A DNA stretch of 27,736 bases. Source: Akkermansiaceae bacterium UBA2367 (GTDB lineage Bacteria; Verrucomicrobiota; Verrucomicrobiia; Verrucomicrobiales; DEV007). Location of the stretch: contig DDTJ01000052.1 of the NCBI GenBank assembly GCA_002344525.1, positions 1 to 27,736 on the forward strand, given 5' to 3'. The notes under the pieces were generated by a model. It did not search any database, was not told the origin of the DNA, and saw only the letters and a list, made by a program, of their open reading frames with translations. A program made the position numbers and the translations under genes. Positions 7,349-14,316 of the stretch are shown one piece after another; position 1 is the stretch's first letter, and each line of letters starts with the position of its first letter.

Positions 7349-7902
7349 GAGGCGATGAGGAGATGGAACCCGGGGCGGGCGGCGCGGTCCAAGGTCTCCC
7401 GGACGAAGGCGGTGATCTCCCGTTTCAGGGTTTCGCAACGCCCGGTCCATTTCTTGGTGGCGACGAGGCGGCGCACGCCCTTGCCCAGCGCATGCACTTC
7501 GACGAGGTTCGCGCCTCCGGCGGCGGCGGACAGGATCTCCTCTTCGAGAAGGCGGAAGAAGGCCAGCTCGTAGCCGCTCCCGGCGCGGCGGGCGAGTTCG
7601 CTCACGGAGATGCGCACGGGTGGCGGGGTCTTGTCGATCTTCGCGGCGACGTGGCCGAGGCCGAGGGAGGCGAGGGTCTTCTCGATGCGGGCGAAGAGGT
7701 CGTCGGAGTCGATCACGCTGCCTTTGTAGTGGTTGGCGAGGAAGCTCTCGACGCCCCGGGAGATGTCGTGCGCCATCCACGCGGGCACGTCGGTGCCGCT
7801 GACGGCGTTGGCGAGGGTGTCGGAGAGCCACTCGGGCTCGCAGAGGGCGAGGCTAGAGGTGCCGATGCGGATGTAGGGGAGGGCGTGCGGCAGGGAGATC
7901 AT
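7345..7902 (-). CDS. Unknown protein coupled to nrdR and the HIT gene (185 aa)
   Basis: I do not recognise a characterised family. The protein is soluble, with no signal or membrane segment. Residues about 45-80 (RGVESFLANHYKGSVIDSDDLFARIEKTLASLGL) have a faint resemblance to the helical part of an ATP-cone, the regulatory fold found in NrdR and ribonucleotide reductase; this is a weak impression. The C-terminal part contains basic segments and VRETLDRAARPGFHLL. It sits 51 bp after nrdR and overlaps the HIT gene by 4 bp, so it is part of the same minus-strand unit. A link to nucleotide metabolism is suggested only by these neighbours. The ATG at 7902 gives MISLPHALPYIRIG as a sensible N-terminus. 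Confidence 0.75.
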   Translation of the reverse strand: MISLPHALPYIRIGTSSLALCEPEWLSDTLANAVSGTDVPAWMAHDISRGVESFLANHYKGSVIDSDDLFARIEKTLASLGLGHVAAKIDKTPPPVRISVSELARRAGSGYELAFFRLLEEEILSAAAGGANLVEVHALGKGVRRLVATKKWTGRCETLKREITAFVRETLDRAARPGFHLLIAS

Positions 7903-7953
7903 GGCGGGTTTCTCGGGAACGGTGGGTGTTTGTGTGTGCGGGGAAAAGGGGCG

Positions 7954-8451
7954 TCAGGTGCGCGCCTCGAAGAGGTCGGGCTGGAGGAGGTCGGCCATGG
8001 GGGAGCTCTCCAGCGACTCGATCACCTCGCTGAATTCGCCGACATCCTGGAACTGGCGGTAGACGGAGGCGTAGCGGACGAAGGCGACGGGGTCGATGCG
8101 CTGGAGGTGGGCCATGACCTTCGGTCCGATGAGGCGGGTGGGTATCTCGCGCAGGTTGTCGGCGGTGAGATCGTTGATGATCTCGTCGACGGCGTTTTCG
8201 AGCTCGTCGAGGGAGACGCGACGTTTCTCGCAGGCTTTGATGAGGCCGCCGAGGAGCTTCTCGCGCTTGAAGGGCTCCCGGGTGCCGTCGCGCTTCACGA
8301 CGAGGACGTCGCGCCGCTCAAGCTGCTCGTAGGTGGTGAAGCGATGCCCGCATTCGAGGCATTCGCGCCGCCGCCGGATCGAAAGCCCGTCCTTGGAGAG
8401 ACGGGAATCGATGACTTTGTCCTCGAGACTGTTACATTTGATGCAGCGCAT
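7954..8451 (-). CDS. nrdR: Transcriptional repressor NrdR
   Basis: A 165-residue repressor of ribonucleotide reductase genes. The N-terminal zinc ribbon has all four cysteines (C3, C6, C31, C34), with the conserved DSR, IRRRREC and CGHRFTTYE segments. An ATP-cone, which senses ATP and dATP, covers about residues 47-137 (VVKRDGTREPFKREKL to AFVRYASVYRQF). The start at 8451 (MRCIKC) was chosen because NrdR proteins almost always begin this way; an in-frame ATG six codons upstream is less likely. Upstream lie two NrdR-box-like sites, which suggests that the gene represses itself. No ribonucleotide reductase gene is in the window. Confidence 0.96.
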   Translation of the reverse strand: MRCIKCNSLEDKVIDSRLSKDGLSIRRRRECLECGHRFTTYEQLERRDVLVVKRDGTREPFKREKLLGGLIKACEKRRVSLDELENAVDEIINDLTADNLREIPTRLIGPKVMAHLQRIDPVAFVRYASVYRQFQDVGEFSEVIESLESSPMADLLQPDLFEART

Positions 8452-8494
8452 GGGCGCGGTCGGTGGCAAAAATGCGACTCAGGCGCAAGAATCT

Positions 8495-8510
8495 CACAAG
8501 ATATTGGGGT
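8495..8510 (-). promoter_or_regulatory. NrdR-box-like operator, promoter-proximal site
   Basis: Plus-strand CACAAGATATTGGGGT resembles the NrdR-box consensus (CACWATATATWGWG core) at most positions. On the minus strand it lies inside the 17-bp spacer of a candidate nrdR promoter: TTGACA at 8510-8515 and a weak -10 at 8487-8492. A bound repressor would therefore cover the polymerase site. It is about 44 bp upstream of the nrdR start. Confidence 0.6.
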
Positions 8511-8527
8511 GTCAATTCAAAAACGAC

Positions 8528-8543
8528 CACAAGATGTGGGGTT
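8528..8543 (-). promoter_or_regulatory. NrdR-box-like operator, distal site
   Basis: CACAAGATGTGGGGTT shares its first eight bases exactly with the proximal site and has the same GGGG block. The two sites start 33 bp apart, about three helical turns, which matches the paired spacing typical of NrdR boxes. Confidence 0.55.
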
Positions 8544-8629
8544 TCCGGTGCTTGGCTGCCCGAGGAGGAGTGTTGGGGCGGCGTTGCGGGCGTCCGGCTT
8601 TTTCGCGGGAGGAGGGACGAACTATCCCC

Positions 8630-8657
8630 TTGCCTTGTCGGCGCGAGAGGCGATGAA
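8630..8657 (+). promoter_or_regulatory. Candidate promoter of the SHD1-like membrane protein gene
   Basis: TTGCCT (8630-8635), a 16-bp spacer and GATGAA (8652-8657, weak -10). It ends 8 nt before the ATG at 8666, the same spacing as other candidate promoters in this window. The -10 is poor, so this is tentative. Confidence 0.25.
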
Positions 8658-8665
8658 AAAGCCTC

Positions 8666-9397
8666 ATGCCCCGGATCTGTCCCAGTTTCATCTGCTTCTG
8701 CCTCTGGCTTGGGGGTGCGGCGGCACATGCGGGCGGCTGGTCGCTCCGCGGGGGCGGGGAGCTGCCGGGCGACCCGCTGGCGTTCGACTTCGAGCGGAAG
8801 ACGGTCACTTTCCGCGACCCGGTCACGGAGCGCGAGGCCGCCGTCCCCTCGCGAAGCCTGTCTTTGCGCAGTCGGCAGAGGCTGGTTTTCCATCCGGTCT
8901 TCCATCGCGGGGATCGAGGGAGGGATTTCTGGTCGCCGGAGCGCCGACGGCTGTTCCTAGGTGCCCTCGCGGTTCCAGCGGTAGTGGGTTCCCTCGGCTT
9001 CTGGGCGGCGGGATGGCTCTTCGCGGGCAGGCGGAACCCGATCCTCGCGGCGATCGGCTTCGTCGGTTCCTGGGCGGTCATGGGGATCTTCACGATGTGC
9101 TACGCCTTCTACCAGATCCGTTTCGGAGGCGGGGGAGGAGTCATTCTCTTCGGCGCCACCGTGGCTCTCGTCGTGACGCCGCTCTACGTCTCGGCGGTCT
9201 ACGGGTGCAGCTATTGGAAGGGCCTGTTCGTGCTGCTCTCGCATCTGGTCGCGAGCGCCTGCCTCCTAGGCATCGTCTTCGCCGCGACCGAGGCCGTCGC
9301 GGGGAAGGAGCGGACCGAAACTTGGTGGACGGAAGAGGTCTTCGAGCCGCTCGGCCTCGTCGCGCCCGCGAACCCGGACCGTCGGGACGAGCCGTAA
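8666..9397 (+). CDS. Membrane protein with secreted SHD1-like N-terminal domain
   Basis: A 243-residue protein. Residues 1-22 form a signal peptide. Residues about 24-75 (GGWSLRGGG through PSRSLSLRSRQRLVF) follow the pattern W-x-L-R-x-x-x-G-x-x-x-G...F-D-x-x-x-x-x-V-x-F...P-x-x-x-L-S seen in the small SHD1/SLA1-like domains common in Planctomycetota and Verrucomicrobiota secreted proteins. Four hydrophobic segments follow at about 96-118, 125-147, 155-177 and 188-208, then an acidic soluble tail. The catalytic role is unknown. The gene is divergent from nrdR, with 214 bp between the starts. It was called from ATG 8666 because the signal peptide begins there. Confidence 0.72.
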   Translation: MPRICPSFICFCLWLGGAAAHAGGWSLRGGGELPGDPLAFDFERKTVTFRDPVTEREAAVPSRSLSLRSRQRLVFHPVFHRGDRGRDFWSPERRRLFLGALAVPAVVGSLGFWAAGWLFAGRRNPILAAIGFVGSWAVMGIFTMCYAFYQIRFGGGGGVILFGATVALVVTPLYVSAVYGCSYWKGLFVLLSHLVASACLLGIVFAATEAVAGKERTETWWTEEVFEPLGLVAPANPDRRDEP

Positions 9398-9404
9398 CAC
9401 ACGC

Positions 9405-9432
9405 TTGCCTCCGATGCTTGGGAATCTAAACT
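9405..9432 (+). promoter_or_regulatory. Predicted promoter of the 96-aa protein gene (leaderless spacing)
   Basis: TTGCCT (9405-9410), a 16-bp spacer and TAAACT (9427-9432), ending 8 nt before the ATG at 9441. The first transcribed base would fall on or next to the start codon. No Shine-Dalgarno sequence is present. Confidence 0.45.
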
Positions 9433-9440
9433 GCCTCCTG

Positions 9441-9731
9441 ATGACCCTAGAATCCTTTCTCGCCACGGTCCGGTCGGACGGCGTCCCGCCGCAGGGGCTG
9501 TCGTCTGGGCTGGAGGCGCTCTGGCACGCCAAAGCGGGGCATTGGGACCGCGCCCATGAGATCGCGCAGGACATTCCCACGAAGACGGGATCGTGGATCC
9601 ACGGCCTCCTCCACGCCATCGAGGGCGATTTCGGGAACTCCGCCTACTGGTATTGCTTGGCGGGGCGCGATCCGATCTGCCGCGAGCAGATCGAGGCGGA
9701 ATGGGAGAGGATCGTCGCGGCCTTGTTGTAA
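9441..9731 (+). CDS. Conserved small protein of unknown function (96 aa)
   Basis: A short soluble protein that starts MTLESFLATVRSDG. The core LWHAKAGHWDRAHEIAQDI, then GSWIHGLLHAIEGDFGNSAYWYCLAGR, is a pattern I recognise from a widespread family of small hypothetical proteins without known function. The repeated helix pairs and conserved Trp/His/Tyr suggest a TPR- or Sel1-like alpha fold (inference). An in-frame ATG exists 36 bp upstream, but it falls between the promoter elements, so 9441 is preferred. The next gene, the pseudokinase, starts 84 bp downstream on the same strand. Confidence 0.75.
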   Translation: MTLESFLATVRSDGVPPQGLSSGLEALWHAKAGHWDRAHEIAQDIPTKTGSWIHGLLHAIEGDFGNSAYWYCLAGRDPICREQIEAEWERIVAALL

Positions 9732-9815
9732 TCGGGGCCTTTCCCTTCCGCCTCCCGAATTCCTCTCGAATCCATTTAAGAATCCCACCCCGTCGCCCGT
9801 TTCCAAATTCAACTG

Positions 9816-12572
9816 ATGCGGCTGCCCGATCTACCCGGCTATCGATACGAGGGGCTTCTCGGAGAGGATCCTTTCGGCTGGACCTTCGTCGCCTCCCACG
9901 AGGGAGGGGAGCGTCGTGCCGTGCGCGTGTTCAAAGCCCAGGCCACGAGCGACCGTCTCCTCTATCCGTATTTCAAAGCCCTCTCCGACCCGCAGGGCGG
10001 TTTCGAGGGGATCGACCGCATCTGCGACTACGTGCTTCAGGACGCGAAGCGACCGACCGTCTGCGCGACGCCTTTCCACGGCTGGCGGTCTCGCGATGGG
10101 GGCTCCTGGCAGGTCGGGTCGCTGCGGCGGCTCATGAGCATGCTGTCGCGGGAGCAGGCGGTCGAGGTCGTGCGGGACTTGGCGGGGGCTTTGGGGGGAT
10201 TGCACGCGGCCGATCTCTTCCACGCCGGTCTGCGGCCTTCGGAAATCCACCTCGTCCCCGGTGCGAAGGGTGGGCAGAAGGTTTGCGTCGCCGGGTTCGG
10301 CCAGGTGTTCATGGGAGGCTTGCAGTATCTCGAGGCCGGCGAGTTCCTCTTCTACGCCGCTCCGGAGCAGCTCGCCACGGGCGATTTCAACGGGGGGAGG
10401 GGGAAAGCTTGGGATGTCTATGCCTTCGGGGTAGTCGCTTTCCAGCTTCTCACCGGCCATCTTCCCCGCCTCGACCAGTTCCGCCGCCGCCACGAGGAGA
10501 ATCCGGGATGGCTCGGGGCGACGGCCGCGATCGTCTTTGGCGAGGTGGCGGAGGTCACGGAGTCCTTCTTGGAGCAGCTTGAGGCGGAGCGTTCCGTGGA
10601 GTGGCCGACGGCGGCTCCGAACGCCCGCGAGGAGGCGTTGCGTAAGGTGATCGGCTCCTGCTTGGGCTTCACGGCGGTGGAGCGGCCCGCGACGATAGTC
10701 GAGGTGGCGGAGGCGGTGCGCCAAGCCTGTCTCGTCCCTGCGGCGGCGGTCCGTCCGGCGAAAGCGGAGGCGAAGGCGGAAAAAGAGGAGGAGGCAAAAG
10801 AGCAGGACAAGGCGCCGGAGCCCTTCGAGGCGGCGGTGGCCGAGGCCGGCATCCTCGACGGGACGCCCGGATTCGAGCGCGAGCCGGCGCGGAGCCTCCT
10901 GCCGCAGGGGTTTTTCGCCGAGATCCGGGAGAACGCGACGCTGCGCTGGCAGTTGGCGGCGATCTGCTCCCTGATGGTGACCTTGGTGCTGACCTTTTTC
11001 GCCTTCGTCAACTACCTCGACGCGCGGAAGGCGAAGAACATCGTCGAAAGCGAACTGCAGGAGTCGGAGCGCGAGCGCCGCGCCAGCATCGACCGCCAAG
11101 CCGAGGCCTACCGCCGGATGCGGGAGGAGCAGGTCAAGAAAAACCAGCTCGTCTCCGATCTGAACGAGGCGGAGGACTCCAAGAACAACCTGCTCGGCCA
11201 AGTCAAGCTGGCCCGCCAGCTCCTGCGCGAAACCCAGGACAACGGGGATCGCTTCTTCCAGCTCGTCCTTGAAAACCGCGACTCCGACGTGCCCGAGTTC
11301 CGCGCCGGGCGGGCCGCCGCGCTGGAGGAGGGGCGCAGGCACTACGAACGGCTCGTCGAGACCTACGGCGATGCCTCCGATTTTATCGTCTCGACGGCGA
11401 ACGCCTTTTTCTACCTCGGCCGTATCTACCGCGAGATGGGCGAGTTCGGCGAGTCGCTCGGTGCCTTCGGCGAGGCGGAGCGGCGCTATTCGGCCCTGCT
11501 CGAGGACGAGAGCACCGCCAAGGTCGAGTTCATCAAGAACATCGCCCTCTCCAAGAGCGGCCTCGGCGAGCTCGCGATCCGGAACAGCCAGCATTCCGTG
11601 GCGCGGCACTACTTCACCGAATCCTCGCGCTTCTGGGCCGAGGCCCGCTCTCGCGATCCCAGCCTTGCCTCCGTCGCCGCCCTCCAGATCCACGGGAACT
11701 CCCTCGCCATCGTCGAGTGCGAGTTTGCGATGGACCGCCTCGACGCCGCGCTCGACGCGGCCATGTCGGTCGGGGTCAGCCTCACCGCGATGCAGAAGGA
11801 GGACCCGGGGAACCATCGCGTCGTCGGCGCCCTCGCGAAGTCCTTCTCCCACGTCGGACGCGTCTTGGAGATGCGGCGCGATCTGGAAACGGCCCGCCAA
11901 GCCTACCAGCAGTCAAGCGACCTCTACGCCGAGGCGGTGCGGCTCGATGCGGCGGTCGACGAATACCAGCTCGGCTTGGGCAACAGCCTCGCCCGTGTCG
12001 GCCTGCTCGCCAACGACATGGACAAGCTGGAGGGCGCCGCCGAGGTGCTCGGGCGGGTCGTGGCCTCGAATCCCTACGAGTCGATCTATTTGAAGACCCT
12101 CGCCGACATCTACGGTGCGCTCGCCGCAGGACAGCGCGACGGCGGCAAGGTGCAAAGCGCCGTCGCCCTCGAGGCGAAGGCCATCGGCATCCTCAAGCCC
12201 ATCGTCGAGGGGAACCGCGCCGTCGCGCCGGATGTGAAGTTCTCGTACTCGCAGCGCCTCGCCCATCTCGCTGAGCTCCTCGGGGACTCGGGCAAGTTCG
12301 ACGATTCCCGGGTTCCCTTGAAGGAGGCCATCGACTTGCTCGAGGGCATCGCCGAGGGAGAGGGAGCCTCCGCCGAATACCGTCGCGCCCTCGCCCGCAC
12401 TCGCGGCATGGCCGGCTTCGCCTGCATGAAAAGCGGCAAAAAGGGCGAGGCGAAGGAGCACTTGGAGCTCGCGAAGACCGAGTGGCAGAGCTACATGGCC
12501 GCCCACCCCGACGACAGCGACGCGGCGCAGGCGGTGAAATGGACCTCGGAGCAGTTGAGGAATTTGCGGTGA
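9816..12572 (+). CDS. Membrane-anchored serine/threonine pseudokinase with coiled coil and TPR-like C-terminus
   Basis: A 918-residue protein. Residues about 8-300 have the bacterial Hanks-kinase fold: a Gly-rich loop GLLGEDPFGW (13-22), the activation-segment end APE at 182-184, and DVYAFG at 200-205. The catalytic residues are replaced: the ATP-anchoring Lys in the AVK position is R37, the HRD motif reads HAG (136-138), the Asn of the catalytic loop is E143, and DFG reads GFG (160-162). It should therefore be catalytically dead and act by binding. A charged Ala/Glu/Lys linker (about 305-345) leads to one membrane segment at about 377-399, a coiled coil at about 400-475, and a helical repeat region of TPR type to the end, probably outside the membrane. 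Kinase-TPR fusions of this layout are common in Planctomycetota and Verrucomicrobiota. The partner is unknown. Confidence 0.85.
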   Translation: MRLPDLPGYRYEGLLGEDPFGWTFVASHEGGERRAVRVFKAQATSDRLLYPYFKALSDPQGGFEGIDRICDYVLQDAKRPTVCATPFHGWRSRDGGSWQVGSLRRLMSMLSREQAVEVVRDLAGALGGLHAADLFHAGLRPSEIHLVPGAKGGQKVCVAGFGQVFMGGLQYLEAGEFLFYAAPEQLATGDFNGGRGKAWDVYAFGVVAFQLLTGHLPRLDQFRRRHEENPGWLGATAAIVFGEVAEVTESFLEQLEAERSVEWPTAAPNAREEALRKVIGSCLGFTAVERPATIVEVAEAVRQACLVPAAAVRPAKAEAKAEKEEEAKEQDKAPEPFEAAVAEAGILDGTPGFEREPARSLLPQGFFAEIRENATLRWQLAAICSLMVTLVLTFFAFVNYLDARKAKNIVESELQESERERRASIDRQAEAYRRMREEQVKKNQLVSDLNEAEDSKNNLLGQVKLARQLLRETQDNGDRFFQLVLENRDSDVPEFRAGRAAALEEGRRHYERLVETYGDASDFIVSTANAFFYLGRIYREMGEFGESLGAFGEAERRYSALLEDESTAKVEFIKNIALSKSGLGELAIRNSQHSVARHYFTESSRFWAEARSRDPSLASVAALQIHGNSLAIVECEFAMDRLDAALDAAMSVGVSLTAMQKEDPGNHRVVGALAKSFSHVGRVLEMRRDLETARQAYQQSSDLYAEAVRLDAAVDEYQLGLGNSLARVGLLANDMDKLEGAAEVLGRVVASNPYESIYLKTLADIYGALAAGQRDGGKVQSAVALEAKAIGILKPIVEGNRAVAPDVKFSYSQRLAHLAELLGDSGKFDDSRVPLKEAIDLLEGIAEGEGASAEYRRALARTRGMAGFACMKSGKKGEAKEHLELAKTEWQSYMAAHPDDSDAAQAVKWTSEQLRNLR

Positions 12573-12586
12573 TCTGGCTTTCTTCC

Positions 12587-12682
12587 CTCCTACTCGTCCT
12601 CATCCTCCTACTCTTACTCAGCCGAGAGTCTCTAGGACGTTCGATTTTTGAGTAAGAGTAGGAGGATGAGGACGAGTAGGAG
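12587..12682. repeat. Perfect 34-bp inverted repeat of CTCCTACTC type
   Basis: The left arm 12587-12620 and right arm 12649-12682 are exact reverse complements, separated by a 28-base spacer. One arm is all pyrimidine except for interspersed A and one G; the other is its purine partner. The sequence vocabulary is shared with the 5302-5409 repeat, so they belong to one family. It lies 14 bp after the pseudokinase stop, where the transcript would fold into a very stable hairpin. Confidence 0.9.
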
Positions 12683-12700
12683 TCAAGAGCAAGAGGGTTC

Positions 12701-12729
12701 TTGACAGCACCATCCCATCCGGCTTCCGT
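12701..12729 (+). promoter_or_regulatory. Candidate promoter of the CysQ-like gene
   Basis: A perfect TTGACA (12701-12706), a 17-bp spacer and TTCCGT (12724-12729, poor -10), ending 8 nt before the ATG at 12738. The -35 and the recurring 8-nt spacing are the arguments for it. Confidence 0.35.
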
Positions 12730-12737
12730 GCCGCCCT

Positions 12738-13514
12738 ATGCCGCACGGGATCGACATCGAAGAAGTGAAACGCATCGCCTGCGCCGCCGGGGCGGCGGTG
12801 CTGGAGGTCTACGGAACGGAGTTCTCCGTCGAGACGAAGGACGACGAATCCCCCCTCACCGAGGCCGACCGCCGCTCCAACGTCGTCATCCTCGAAGGAC
12901 TCGCCCGCCTCGACCCGGCGATCCCTGTCATCTCGGAGGAGGCCCGGACCCTGCCCTACGAGGAACGGTGCGGGTGGGAGCGCTTCTGGCTGGTCGATCC
13001 CTTGGACGGGACGAAGGAGTTCGTCAAACGGAACGGCGAGTTCACGGTGAACATCGCCCTCGTGCGCGGCGGGACGCCGGTGCTCGGCGTCGTCTACCAA
13101 CCCGTCGGCGGCCATCTCCACTGGGCGGTCGAGGGAGGGGGGGCTTGGAAGTCCTCAGAAGGCGGGACGCCGCGACGGCTCGGGGGCGGTGCCCATTATT
13201 CGACCAAGGACGAGGTCGTGGTCGTCGCGAGCCGCTCCCATCTGACTGACGAGGTGCGCGGCTTCGTCGCCGGGCTGGAGTCCCAAGGGAAGCGGGTCGA
13301 GTTCCTCTCCGCCGGCAGCTCGCTGAAACTGTGCCTCGTCGCCGAGGGGGCCGCCGACGTCTATCCCCGGCTCGGCCCGACCATGGAGTGGGATACCGCC
13401 GCCGCCCACGCCGTCGCCATCGAGGCGGGGCGGAGGGTGGTTGAATACGGCACGGGGGAGCCTTTGCGATACAACAAGGCGGACTTGCTGAACCCCCATT
13501 TCCTCGTCGAGTGA
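12738..13514 (+). CDS. cysQ: 3'(2'),5'-bisphosphate nucleotidase CysQ (inositol-phosphatase fold)
   Basis: A 258-residue member of the Li-sensitive, Mg-dependent phosphatase superfamily. The metal-binding residues are present: the ISEE motif around E67-E68, DPLDGTKEF at 87-95 with D87 and D90, and the second signature WDTAAAHAV near residue 216. The DGTKEF form (rather than DGTxN) and the length are typical of CysQ, which converts 3'-phosphoadenosine 5'-phosphate to AMP and so recycles by-products of sulfate assimilation. No sulfate assimilation genes are adjacent. The gene starts 55 bp after the long inverted repeat and is convergent with the pseudopilin gene, with a terminator between them. 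An inositol monophosphatase role is the main alternative. Confidence 0.9.
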   Translation: MPHGIDIEEVKRIACAAGAAVLEVYGTEFSVETKDDESPLTEADRRSNVVILEGLARLDPAIPVISEEARTLPYEERCGWERFWLVDPLDGTKEFVKRNGEFTVNIALVRGGTPVLGVVYQPVGGHLHWAVEGGGAWKSSEGGTPRRLGGGAHYSTKDEVVVVASRSHLTDEVRGFVAGLESQGKRVEFLSAGSSLKLCLVAEGAADVYPRLGPTMEWDTAAAHAVAIEAGRRVVEYGTGEPLRYNKADLLNPHFLVE

Positions 13515-13521
13515 GGGCGCG

Positions 13522-13555
13522 AAAAAAGCGCGTCCGACGAGGGACGCGCTTCGCG
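13522..13555 (-). terminator. Rho-independent terminator between cysQ and the pseudopilin gene
   Basis: A perfect 10-bp stem, AAGCGCGTCC (13526-13535) with GGACGCGCTT (13542-13551), and a 6-base loop. Read on the minus strand it is followed by six T (complement of the A-run 13522-13527), so it best fits the end of the pseudopilin transcript, although it can serve both convergent genes. Confidence 0.85.
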
Positions 13556-13581
13556 GGGTTCGACTCCGCTGTCGGCGGTGG

Positions 13582-14202
13582 TCACCAAGTTTTCACATTG
13601 TCCTTGGTCTTGCCGTCCCCTTCCTCTTCCAAGTCGGGGCCGCTGCTCCAGACGAGGATGGATTCGGGGAGGAAGTTGGCGTCGGTCTTCTCGTCCCATG
13701 TCGGCTTCTCGACGCGGTTGTTGTAGTCAAGGTCCATGCGGACGTAGTATTGCTCGCCCCAAGGATCCCAGAGTTCGCCTTCGCCCCCGTCACCGAGGTT
13801 GACCCCTTTGATGTACACCTCCGCTCCCGTTTTCTTGTGGACGCCTTTCTTGGCGGCCTTGTCGGTGTAGAAGGCGATGCCGCGGGGATTGAGTCCGTCC
13901 CTCTCTTTCTGCTCGTCGGAGCCGAGGAGGATGTCCATGAGGTCATGGTCGGTGCGCCGCTCTTGGAGTTCGTCTTTGTCGTCCGACTCGACCGGGTATT
14001 TCCGGTATTCCGTGAAGTAGGTGGAGATCGCGTTCTTGAGCTGGTAGGCGGTATTCTGCGCGTGGGCCGCCTGAGCTTTTCGCTGGGCCCCCGCCGCGGC
14101 GGGGAACAGGAAGCCGGCGAGGATCCCGATGATGGCGATGACGATGAGCAGCTCGAGCAGGGTGAAGCCGCCGTCGCGGGAGATAGAGGATGACTTTTTC
14201 AT
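13582..14202 (-). CDS. Type II secretion-type pseudopilin, GspG-like
   Basis: A 206-residue prepilin. The leader MKKSSSISRDGG ends at the prepilin peptidase site G12/F13, followed by FTLLELLIVIAIIGILAGFLFPAAA with the conserved Glu at mature position 5. This is the N-methylation motif of type II secretion and type IV pilus-like pseudopilins. After the helix comes the GspG-like segment (YFTEYRKYPVES, then LWDPWGEQYYVRMDLD and an ILVWSSGPD stretch), where GspG proteins bind calcium. No other secretion genes are in the window. Verrucomicrobia carry many stand-alone pseudopilin-like genes, so a role in a canonical secretion machine is not certain. Start 14202 gives the leader. The gene is divergent from RNase R. 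Confidence 0.9.
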   Translation of the reverse strand: MKKSSSISRDGGFTLLELLIVIAIIGILAGFLFPAAAGAQRKAQAAHAQNTAYQLKNAISTYFTEYRKYPVESDDKDELQERRTDHDLMDILLGSDEQKERDGLNPRGIAFYTDKAAKKGVHKKTGAEVYIKGVNLGDGGEGELWDPWGEQYYVRMDLDYNNRVEKPTWDEKTDANFLPESILVWSSGPDLEEEGDGKTKDNVKTW

Positions 14203-14316
14203 GATCGGGGGAATCTTGGAAGGTGGGGAGGTGCCGGAACTTGCCCGGTGATAGTGGCATCTAAGCACAATTGGCCCCGGCAAGTCCATCTTTTTCGTCT
14301 TTTTCCGACCCTTCTT

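Noticed and set aside
7363..9429. A 688-codon plus-strand frame opposite nrdR and its neighbour
   Set aside because: It crosses two well-identified genes and their intergenic region and has no coherent domain content.
9831..11900. A 689-codon minus-strand open frame inside the pseudokinase gene
   Set aside because: It mirrors the plus-strand coding sequence, has no recognisable domain, and GC-rich third positions keep this antisense frame open.
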